From positions 930,001 to 994,000 of the forward strand of contig CP050848.1 in assembly GCA_014873095.1 (NCBI GenBank): 64,000 nucleotides of DNA, given 5' to 3'. The notes below the pieces were generated by a model. The model had not been told where the DNA came from. It saw only the letters and a program-made list of their open reading frames with translations, and did no database searches. The DNA is from Planctomycetales bacterium ZRK34 (lineage in GTDB: Bacteria; Planctomycetota; Phycisphaerae; Phycisphaerales; Zrk34). The translations under genes were made by a program, and so were the position numbers. Shown piece by piece: positions 42,685-50,054 of the stretch (position 1 is its first letter; each line of letters starts with the position of its first letter).

Positions 42685-44085
42685 GTGGGAAACGTCTGGA
42701 AGAGGCTTCTGGCCTCCGGGGTACTTTTCACGCTCAGCAGCGCCGCAGCGGTGGCTGTGCCATCGATCGACTTCGGCGTGATGGACGGGCTGGCGCTGGA
42801 TCAGCCGCGCGTGTTGTTCTCGCTGGAAGACCCGGCCAATCCCGGCGTCATCGTCGGCCCCGATGAATTCTTCAACACCGCCGCCCTGGACACCGGCGCC
42901 GACTCGGTGCTGCTGTCGTCGTTTGCCTATTTCGATTTCGACACGCTCGGCAGCGATCCGAATCGATATGAACTCGAACATCGCACCGATGGGTCCGTCG
43001 TGCAGTACGAACAGGTGGGCGTGGCCGGCAGTGAGCTGTTCGACCTGACGATTCCGTACAACCTCGCCTATGTCGGGCCTCAAGGCGGTGCGACCGTGCA
43101 ACTGGATGCCGTGCGCGTGACCGGCTCGCCGACATCGGAGTTGTCCGACCTCGCCGGCATCGTCGGCATGCCCGCCATGGTCGGCCGCGTGGTCACGTGG
43201 GACTTAACGCCCATGTCCAGCTTCGACCTGATCAGCGGCACCTTCACCCAGACCCGCCCCGCCGAGACCGGCCACAGCTACCACATCAACCTCGACCGCC
43301 TGGCCACCGAAGCCTCCGGCCAGATCGAGCCCGATGATCCGCTGCCCGTGCTTGCTGATCTGCCGCTGGTGCCGAATGTCATCACCGGCTACAACAGCGA
43401 AGCCTCCTCCGGCGCCTACCTGCTGGACACCGGCGCCACCACCACGCTCATCACTTCCGAAACCGCCCTCTCGATCGGCATCGATCCCGAAACCGACGCC
43501 ATCGACTTCCTGCCCGTCGGCGGCATCGGCGGCGAAGCCACCCTGCCCGTCGTCCACATCGACACGATCACCCTGCCCACCGCCGAGGGCGTGAACATGG
43601 TCTTCCACGACATCGATGCCGCCGTGCTCGACGTCGAAGGCCTCGAAGTCGCCGGCATCCTCGGGTTCAACGCCTTCACGACCGGCTACCTCGCCGCGCT
43701 GGGCTCCTCAGACACCGGCGTCTTCCACAACGTCATCGTCGACTTCACCAACCCCGACCAGTGGGTCATGCGTCTGGATGTGAATCCCGATGACGATATC
43801 GTGAACGACCCCGCCATCACCGGCGACGCTAACCAGGACGGCTCGGTCGACATCGCCGACCTGACCCGACTCAGTCAGAACTACGGCCTGCAGAACTACG
43901 CCGAGTGGCTCGGCGGCGACTTCAACCACGATGGCACCGTCGACATCGCCGACCTGGTCCTGCTCAGCCAACACTACGGCGAATCCACCCTCGCCCCCAC
44001 GTTCGCGCTGAACACCCCCGAACCGACGACCGCCCTGCTCGTACTGACCCTGGCCGCGCTGCCCCACCGCCCCCGCCGACGTTGA
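42685..44085 (+). CDS. Exported retropepsin-like aspartyl protease with dockerin and PEP-CTERM
   Basis: 466 aa from a GTG start. Signal peptide (LLASGVLFTLSSAAAVAVPS), then two aspartyl-protease-like lobes: FFNTAALDTGADSVLLSSF and GAYLLDTGATTTLITSE (each with the DTGA catalytic triad), about 55-75 and 245-270. This two-lobed form resembles pepsin-type rather than dimeric viral proteases. A dockerin pair (GDANQDGSVDIADLTRLSQNYG, GDFNHDGTVDIADLVLLSQ) precedes the PEP-CTERM tail NTPEPTTALLVLTLAAL + RPRRR. The dockerin is nearly the same as in the 22230 gene. Probably a surface or secreted protease. Confidence 0.8.
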   Translation: MGNVWKRLLASGVLFTLSSAAAVAVPSIDFGVMDGLALDQPRVLFSLEDPANPGVIVGPDEFFNTAALDTGADSVLLSSFAYFDFDTLGSDPNRYELEHRTDGSVVQYEQVGVAGSELFDLTIPYNLAYVGPQGGATVQLDAVRVTGSPTSELSDLAGIVGMPAMVGRVVTWDLTPMSSFDLISGTFTQTRPAETGHSYHINLDRLATEASGQIEPDDPLPVLADLPLVPNVITGYNSEASSGAYLLDTGATTTLITSETALSIGIDPETDAIDFLPVGGIGGEATLPVVHIDTITLPTAEGVNMVFHDIDAAVLDVEGLEVAGILGFNAFTTGYLAALGSSDTGVFHNVIVDFTNPDQWVMRLDVNPDDDIVNDPAITGDANQDGSVDIADLTRLSQNYGLQNYAEWLGGDFNHDGTVDIADLVLLSQHYGESTLAPTFALNTPEPTTALLVLTLAALPHRPRRR

Positions 44086-44321
44086 TACCCCGTCGGCAGC
44101 GTCTCCTGCAAACCGACCTTTCGATGTAAGCCGTGTGCCACAGATCATGGTCGCCCCGGTTTAACAATCCAGCCCGGCCAACCTATTCATTCAAGAACTC
44201 TGTCAAATCGGTTTCACTTTGCACAGCCGTCGTGTGGCACTGGCGGCTGGCCCGCCAGTGTAAAACCACGCCCTGCGGAACAAACCCCCAACGCCGTGGC
44301 CACGAATTAAATCAATCCGCC
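44086..44321. other. Intergenic stretch with one hairpin
   Basis: No gene seen. A hairpin CACTGGCGG / CCGCCAGTG occurs at about 44236-44260 and may be a relative of the TGTGGCAC palindrome family. Confidence 0.4.
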
Positions 44322-44699
44322 AAAAGATCACATATATGATATATGTAATACTGAGCACGCAGCTCTTTCATCAGTTCCAGCACGACGATGCGAGCAGATT
44401 GCAGAGCAGTCTGCACCGCACACAACCGCATAGATTAGTGACAGCTCATAGTCTGACGCCCGAGCATTTGCCGGGATGCATCTGATCGCCGCGACACAAT
44501 GCAGCCCAAGGTGTGTTGCAACTCGGTGATGGAAACGAAAGGTTGATCATTTCGTGTAAGACCCAGCTCGACGCAACATTTTTTGCGTGGGACATCGCCC
44601 GTCGCATGATCACCGTCGCAAGACAGAACACTAGCGCACAACCGTTGCTGAAAACCGACATCGCTCCATATATGATATATATCATATATGTGATCTTTT
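44322..44699. mobile_element. MITE-like element with 23-base terminal inverted repeats
   Basis: Left end 44322-44344 and right end 44677-44699 are perfect reverse complements over 23 bases (AAAAGATCACATATATGATATAT and its complement, given in full by position). The interior of about 330 bases has no convincing gene, only a 62-codon frame (44513-44701) with no recognisable features. A 27-base segment at 44452-44478 resembles 34068-34094. No clear target duplication was found. Size and ends fit a non-autonomous transposable element. Confidence 0.6.
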
Positions 44700-44737
44700 A
44701 AATCGCAAGATGCAGACGCCGGGAGTGGGCGGGAATG

Positions 44738-45397
44738 TCACTTGCCTTCCTGGTCGGATGCGGGGGTTGCCGTGGCGCGGAGGAACAGAACCAGTTCGTG
44801 CCCCTCGGGCACCGACTTGCCGGATTCATCCCCGCCGGAGGCCGCCAGCAGGACGGCCCCGCCATCGGGAAGGCGCACCGTCGTGCGGAAGTTGCAGACA
44901 GCCGCTTTTGACCGAGCAAGCGTCGCGCGGAGCGTGACAATCACTCCAGCGTGTTCAGCATCGATGATTCCTTCGACATCGAACACGTTAGCGCCACCGC
45001 GCGTTGCTTCGGTTGGCGGTGCATCTTGCTTCTGATCGTCGTCCGATCCCTCACCCGTGTCATCATCATCGAGCATGTCTATCGATCGATAGATGTCGAG
45101 AAACACGCGCTGCCGGTTGGCGGCCACAGTCCGTGCCGTGGCGACGAATCGAAGCTGTTCAGGATTTGAGTTAATCTGATCGACGAGTTTGTCGGTCTGT
45201 TGGCGGTCGAGCATTAGATCGCCGCCGGCCAGTTCATGGTTAATGCGCTCGAACATTCTCAAGGGCATCGTGATGTAACGAGCCTCGTAGGCAATCTGCC
45301 TGCTCCGGCTTGCAGCCAGGTGCTGCAGCAATTCCTTAATGCGCTGGTGCACGGCAGATGTTGCGGTAACGTACAGCATCTCGTCGATTTCTGACAT
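44738..45397 (-). pseudogene. Truncated secretin-like protein gene, 5' part missing
   Basis: The frame NGGDTYAMSEIDEMLYVTAT, then AVHQRIKELLQHLAASRSRQ and IAYEARYITM, is a typical stretch of planctomycete secretin-like (type II/III secretion) proteins that read W.xNGG..I....L.V..T...H..I..LL..L...R..Q...EARF. The C-terminal part (RLPDGGAVLLAASGGDE ... GHELVLFLRATA) fits the usual end. The gene is cut at 45418 by the IS630-type element, and the N-terminal part is not on the other side of the element. An ATG at 45397 gives a 219-residue product if still translated. The coding frame could be read as far as 45417. Confidence 0.65.
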
Positions 45398-45416
45398 TGC
45401 ATATGTATCACCGCCG

Positions 45417-46079
45417 TTAGAGCGTCTTGCGTATTTGAATTTCATAACCACACGACCGCATGTAGTTGGCGCACTCGGTTGATTCAACCCGGCGCAGCGC
45501 TTCGACCAGTGCCTGGCCGATCGCGTCGAATGTGCGGGCGGCGACGCGACGCAGCCACGATTTGACCTTCGACCACAACTTTTCGATCGGGTTGAGGTCC
45601 GGACTGTACGCCGGCAGGTACCACACGCTTGCACCGGCGGATTCGATCGTCTGGATCACCGCCGGCGACTTGTGCGCCGACAGGTTGTCCATCACCACGA
45701 CGTCACCGGGTCGCAGCGACGGCGCCAGATACTGTTCGACGTAGCCTTCAAACGTGACGCGGTTGATCGGGCCGTCGTAGATCACCGTGGCTGATTCGAT
45801 CACACCGGCGAGCCGCATCGCGCTCAACAGTGTTGTCGTTTTCCAGTGGCCGTGCGGCGTGTGGTCCACGCAACGCTCGCCAACGGGCGACCGTCCGTAC
45901 AGGCGTGTCATGTTGCTCGTGACGCCGGATTCGTCGAGGAACACGAACGATCCGGGGTCGACGAAGCGTCGGGCGATCGCGAAGTTGCGTCGACGTTCGA
46001 CGATGTCGGGCCGACGTTGCTCGGCGGCGATCAGCGACTTTTTTTCAGCGACAGGTTCATCTTCTGCAGCGCCCGGCAC
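45417..46079 (-). CDS. IS630 transposase, catalytic part (ORF B)
   Basis: 220 aa, DDE domain of an IS630-type transposase: FVFLDESGVTSNMTRLYGRS (first Asp), DVVVMDNLSAHKSPAVIQTI (second Asp), YLPAYSPDLNPIEKLWSKVK (final Glu). It probably starts by -1 frameshift from ORF A at A-AAA-AAG (about 46038-46045 in the plus strand run of seven T), since no good own start exists. The stop lies at the left end of the element. Confidence 0.85.
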   Translation of the reverse strand: MPGAAEDEPVAEKKSLIAAEQRRPDIVERRRNFAIARRFVDPGSFVFLDESGVTSNMTRLYGRSPVGERCVDHTPHGHWKTTTLLSAMRLAGVIESATVIYDGPINRVTFEGYVEQYLAPSLRPGDVVVMDNLSAHKSPAVIQTIESAGASVWYLPAYSPDLNPIEKLWSKVKSWLRRVAARTFDAIGQALVEALRRVESTECANYMRSCGYEIQIRKTL

Positions 46080-46429
46080 ACCGTCGACTCAGCCACATGC
46101 ACGCTGAGCATGTCACGCAATTGGATCAATGTGATGCCCGGATTGATCTGAATCTGCTGACGCATCAACTGCACGTCCGCGTCGGTGAGTTTGACGTGAC
46201 CCTTGGGCCCGGTCTTGGCCGGCTCAAGCGTGCCGCGCTGACGGGCCTTGCGTCGAATTTGATGCAGACCCTGCTGGGTGACCTCGAAGCGTCGAGCCAC
46301 CGAAGCGATCGACTCGCGCGTTCGATCGCCGCGAGCATTTTCCGACGGGTTTGAAGCGGTATCGCCATGACGCAACCTCCGTGTTCGGGGCACATCATCG
46401 CAAATTTAATGAAATGGCGCAAGAGGCTC
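45420..46429 (-). mobile_element. IS630-type insertion sequence, about 1010 bases
   Basis: Bounded by TA on each side (45418-45419 and 46430-46431), the target duplication typical of IS630/Tc1-mariner. The ends share GAGC(G/C)(T/C)CTTGCG as an imperfect inverted repeat. The two-frame transposase (ORF A about 46031-46393, ORF B 45417-46079) is read on the minus strand. It is inserted between the helicase stop and the secretin-like remnant. The helicase stop TAG uses the TA and the first base of the element; without the insertion TAA would stand at the same place. Confidence 0.8.
46031..46393 (-). pseudogene. IS630 transposase N-terminal part (ORF A), probably frameshifted
   Basis: Helix-turn-helix part SIASVARRFEVTQQGLHQIRRKA and a linker VKLTDADVQLMRQQIQINPGIT. 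The natural beginning MAIPLQTRRKMLAAIER is in another frame (ATG near 46369), and joining it to ESIASVARRF needs one extra base around 46323. So this copy seems to carry a 1-base deletion at its N-terminus and is probably inactive unless a second frameshift occurs. The programmed shift into ORF B is at the end (NLSLKKSR). Confidence 0.6.
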
Positions 46430-48684
46430 TAGCCGCTCGATATCACCATGTTACGAAGTACTTGAATTGCACCTTCAATATCTATACGACCTCGGGCAAT
46501 TGATTGGTCGAGCACCCCATCCGCAAGTAGTTGGTCATATTTGCGTATGAGACGTGGTTGTATTGTACGACTCAATATGACTGGCTCGACCTGCAACGCG
46601 ACGGCATCCTGTATCGCGTGCCTAAGACCAGCTTCATCTATCGGGACAACAAGACCAACGTGCTCATCACGGCATTGGAATCCTATGTATTCAAACATCG
46701 CAGCTATAGTTTGTTGGATAACGGTGCCTGTCCAAGTCATTAATGCCGTGTAGTTTGGTCCCAGAGGAAACAAATGACGATCATTCAAGCCAGTTTGTCC
46801 GGCAACCGACCGAGCGTCGTTGAGTAGCGACTGCGCGGTGTTATCAAGATACAACAGTGCGTTGTCAGAACGAAGCAGCTCGCGCATCTCCACTCGTACT
46901 CGTGGGTGTACAAGACCCATGCCGCCAGTGAATCGTGGACGTTTCCATCCTTTGGCAGGCTTCACATACACCTGCATTCGCTCATAGTCAATTTCGTCAA
47001 CCTGCCAGCGTCGACCTGCAAACAATAAATAGTCGTTTGGCTGAGGAACCAACTCTAGAGTTCCAAGGAGAGTACCTTCGTGCAAAATCGAGTATTCCTC
47101 AGCAGTTTGAAATACCGCATAGAAGCCGCGACTGCGACATATACGTTCGCCCACTATACCTAGTATGAGTTCACCCGTGTCCATCTGCTCAACAATGTCG
47201 CGATCACCCAACGAACGAAGCACTGAGGTGAAAAGCGACGGTTCAATATCAGCAAAAGCGCTATCCTTGGAACAGAGTTCATCATAAATTGCATTAACCT
47301 GAGCACCGCCATGTTGGGCAATGACGCTGATGATTTGCTGAATCAGCGTACTCAAATCACAGGACGGAGGTGTATCCGGTTCAGTCCAGCCTTCCAACAT
47401 CAGTTGAATGATGGCTACGGACTGCAACAGCTCAAGATGCAGACGGTCGAAGATGGTTGAATCAGCAGTGGGCTCACTACACTCTGAATAGATGCGTAAA
47501 ATTCTGGGGTCGCCGTCACGTCGTCCGCTGCGCCCAAGCCTTTGCTTCAATGACGCTACGGACCACGGCGGTCCGATTTGCCCGATCATCCTCACACTTC
47601 CAATATCAATACCCATTTCAAGGGTACTGGAACAGAACGTTGTGGCCGGACGGCCTGATTTCATGGTTGCTTCGGTATCTTCGCGGATCATAGACGACAA
47701 TGACCCATGATGAACGAGGAATTGATCGACATAATGCTCCGCCTCACCGATGCGACGGCACAAATCAGCAAACTCCTCCACGTCTGCCTTGGCGTTAGCA
47801 AACATGAGATTTGCGTGACCATGACAATGGCTTACCATGTCGGTCGCCATGTCTAAATGGGTGTTGTCGTCGGTCTGAGTATCGTCGGATGACGATATCT
47901 TGGGTCGTAAATAGCCGTGTATCCTCAAACGGAATTCTTTTTTGTCCGAATCATCCGTGATGACGGCCACTTGATCAGGAGAATTCGGCCTTAGATATGC
48001 CTGCGCGACTGCAATGTCGCCTATGGTCGCAGATAGACCTATAGAACGGATACAACTCGGGTTATCATTACACGATTTCGCAATGCCCCGAATACGAGAT
48101 AGTAAGCTTCGTAGTTGCAACCCCCGTTCGTTGGTAAGAAAAGAGTGAACCTCATCAACAACAATAAATCTCAACCCACCAAATAGGTTCCGCAGGTGCT
48201 CTGATCGGTTTACAAATAACGATTCAATGGACTCCGGGGTGATTAACAACACACCGCCTGGCTTCTTTATCAGCGAGGCTTTCTGGTTAGCCGGTACATC
48301 CCCATGCCATCGATGTACTGGCATTTCGAGATGCTCGCACAGGTCTTCAACACGGCGGAACTGGTCATTGATCAACGCCTTGAGGGGACCCACATAGAGT
48401 GTACGCACGGACCCCTGTGGTTCGTCGGCAATCTGCGACAATATGGGCAGAAATGCCGCCTCCGTCTTTCCCGTCGCAGTTCCAGCTGACAAAATAACAT
48501 CGCGATCCGATTCGATAACGCAATGGATGGCATCGACTTGAAGTGGTCTTAACTGAGACCACTGCATTCGGTAGAGTTGTCGCTGAACACCACGGTGCAG
48601 TAAAGAGAATGCCGAATGTGTATTTCGTGCGGATGCGCCATTGCTCACCGCATGTGAATCAGAATGATTGGGCGTATCATGCAT
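46429..48684 (-). CDS. Lhr-like DEAD/DEAH-box helicase (TerB island)
   Basis: 751 aa. SF2 helicase motifs: QLRPLQVDAI (Q-like), SAGTATGKTEAAFLPI (motif I), VVDEVHSFL (motif II, DEVH), GLSATIGD (motif III), TTFCSSTLEMGIDIGSV and KQRLGRSGRRDGDPRI (motif VI). The remaining about 250 residues are Lhr/BrxHI-like. It is the last gene of a minus-strand trio; the gap to the ATPase is 11 bases. GC content is clearly lower than in the surrounding backbone, and codon choice looks different, as expected of an acquired island. Predicted role: DNA or RNA unwinding in a stress or defence complex. Confidence 0.85.
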   Translation of the reverse strand: MHDTPNHSDSHAVSNGASARNTHSAFSLLHRGVQRQLYRMQWSQLRPLQVDAIHCVIESDRDVILSAGTATGKTEAAFLPILSQIADEPQGSVRTLYVGPLKALINDQFRRVEDLCEHLEMPVHRWHGDVPANQKASLIKKPGGVLLITPESIESLFVNRSEHLRNLFGGLRFIVVDEVHSFLTNERGLQLRSLLSRIRGIAKSCNDNPSCIRSIGLSATIGDIAVAQAYLRPNSPDQVAVITDDSDKKEFRLRIHGYLRPKISSSDDTQTDDNTHLDMATDMVSHCHGHANLMFANAKADVEEFADLCRRIGEAEHYVDQFLVHHGSLSSMIREDTEATMKSGRPATTFCSSTLEMGIDIGSVRMIGQIGPPWSVASLKQRLGRSGRRDGDPRILRIYSECSEPTADSTIFDRLHLELLQSVAIIQLMLEGWTEPDTPPSCDLSTLIQQIISVIAQHGGAQVNAIYDELCSKDSAFADIEPSLFTSVLRSLGDRDIVEQMDTGELILGIVGERICRSRGFYAVFQTAEEYSILHEGTLLGTLELVPQPNDYLLFAGRRWQVDEIDYERMQVYVKPAKGWKRPRFTGGMGLVHPRVRVEMRELLRSDNALLYLDNTAQSLLNDARSVAGQTGLNDRHLFPLGPNYTALMTWTGTVIQQTIAAMFEYIGFQCRDEHVGLVVPIDEAGLRHAIQDAVALQVEPVILSRTIQPRLIRKYDQLLADGVLDQSIARGRIDIEGAIQVLRNMVISSG

Positions 48685-48695
48685 GCAACGGTTAT

Positions 48696-50045
48696 TCAGA
48701 GTCGAAAACTGGCCAAATCTTCGTCCTGATCCCGATCCCCAGTGTTTATTTCAGACGGGTCGATTGTCTGAACGTCGGTCGTCTTGATGTTGCCAATCAA
48801 CTGCATCCACTCGGCCTGCTTGTTCTGTTCCAGAATGTTCAGCAGACCTATGAAATCCTTGATCGTTTCACGTGGCGTCTGAAAATAGGCAGAGCCCATC
48901 CGCTGTTGACAACTCTTCAGGTAGGCTTCAATACCTTCATCTGGCAGAAATCGGCTCTCCCCTGTGCCATTGGCATGGACTCGCCGGATATTGTGCAACA
49001 GCACATAGCAATCCTCAGGGGTGAGATTCGTCAACGAGAGCACCGGCCCCGCCAGATCCACCATTCCTTCGCTCGCGAATCGGTTTGGAGCCAGCCGACT
49101 GGCCAGAGCCTCATAGCTGAACAATCCGCGGCGGCGATCATGTAAGCAGTCATCCGTTGCCGCGAAGATGAATCCCAGTCCCTCTACAGCCCCCTGTAGA
49201 CAGTCATTGAGTATTCGGAGAATCGCTTCATAGTTATTGTTGCGCGCCTGCTTGTTGTTGAGACGATGCGACAGCACGACGAGCTCATCCAAGCACACGA
49301 GAAAGCCGCTATAGCCTGCTATACGGGTAAACCGAGCCATCAATTTCAGGTAGTCATAGATGGCGGAATCGTCAATGATTGATCGCACGCCAAGATCCTG
49401 ACGCGCTTCTGTCTTTGTTGAATATTCAGCCCGTAGCCAACGTACGGCCGCCGCCTGTATCGAGTCATTACCCGAAAGAAATCCCTGGTAATAACGAGTG
49501 ATGACATTGATAAAATCATATCCTGAAACAAGGTCCTGCAACGGGCTGCATAGTTCCGTCAGACGAGCAGGAACATCCTCATCCGTTCCACCGTTCGAGG
49601 TCACTTCATAGGCGATGTCACCCACCCATCGTTCTACCAGGTTCGGAAGCGCATTGCCATCAGGCTTTCCACGTGTTGACAAGTTGTGTACCAGCTCGCT
49701 GTATAGCGACTGAGCATGTCCACCCGTCGATTGCAGCCGTCGCTGGGTAGTGATATCTGCCCTCGCGACAACAAACTTACGTTCCAGCGCGACCGCTTGG
49801 ATCAGATTCAGAAAAAAGCTCTTTCCGGCACCGAAACGACCGACAACAAACCGTATAGAAGCACCCCCATCTTCGATTCGTTTCAGATCATCCAGAAGTG
49901 CTGACACTTCATCTTTTCTACCCACCTGAATATGATGCAAACCAATTCGCGGCACCACACCGGCACCAAGTGAATTCAATATTGCCGCCCGTTCTCGACT
50001 CAGAATCCGCCGATTAGAAGGCGCATTAGCTTCGTGATCTACCAT
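48696..50045 (-). CDS. DUF2791 ATPase, BrxD-like (TerB island)
   Basis: 449 aa. Walker A VVGRFGAGKSFFLNLIQAVA, followed by DITTQRRLQSTGGHAQSLYSELVHNL as in DUF2791/BREX ATP-binding proteins, Walker B as FLVCLDELVVLSH, and a sensor-like IFAATDDCLHD. N-terminal RRILSRERAAILNSLGAGVVPRIGLHHIQVGR (an ATPase lead-in). No BREX methyltransferase or PglZ is nearby, so this is not a BREX locus. It is 9 bases downstream of the TerB gene and 11 upstream of the helicase, so the trio is one operon. Confidence 0.85.
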   Translation of the reverse strand: MVDHEANAPSNRRILSRERAAILNSLGAGVVPRIGLHHIQVGRKDEVSALLDDLKRIEDGGASIRFVVGRFGAGKSFFLNLIQAVALERKFVVARADITTQRRLQSTGGHAQSLYSELVHNLSTRGKPDGNALPNLVERWVGDIAYEVTSNGGTDEDVPARLTELCSPLQDLVSGYDFINVITRYYQGFLSGNDSIQAAAVRWLRAEYSTKTEARQDLGVRSIIDDSAIYDYLKLMARFTRIAGYSGFLVCLDELVVLSHRLNNKQARNNNYEAILRILNDCLQGAVEGLGFIFAATDDCLHDRRRGLFSYEALASRLAPNRFASEGMVDLAGPVLSLTNLTPEDCYVLLHNIRRVHANGTGESRFLPDEGIEAYLKSCQQRMGSAYFQTPRETIKDFIGLLNILEQNKQAEWMQLIGNIKTTDVQTIDPSEINTGDRDQDEDLASFRL

Positions 50046-50054
50046 TGCTATACC

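Noticed and set aside
44513-44701. A 62-codon gene inside the MITE-like element
   Set aside because: No ribosome site or known motif, and it ends in the terminal repeat; most likely chance.
45417-45634. Extension of the secretin-like remnant upstream into the IS630 element
   Set aside because: The frame runs on by chance into the transposase region in a different frame; the extra residues have no resemblance to the family. The element boundary at 45418-45420 marks the real edge.
46429-50045. A complete BREX or DISARM defence locus
   Set aside because: Although the ATPase and helicase resemble BrxD and BrxHI, no methyltransferase, PglZ or phospholipase-like gene was found in the window.
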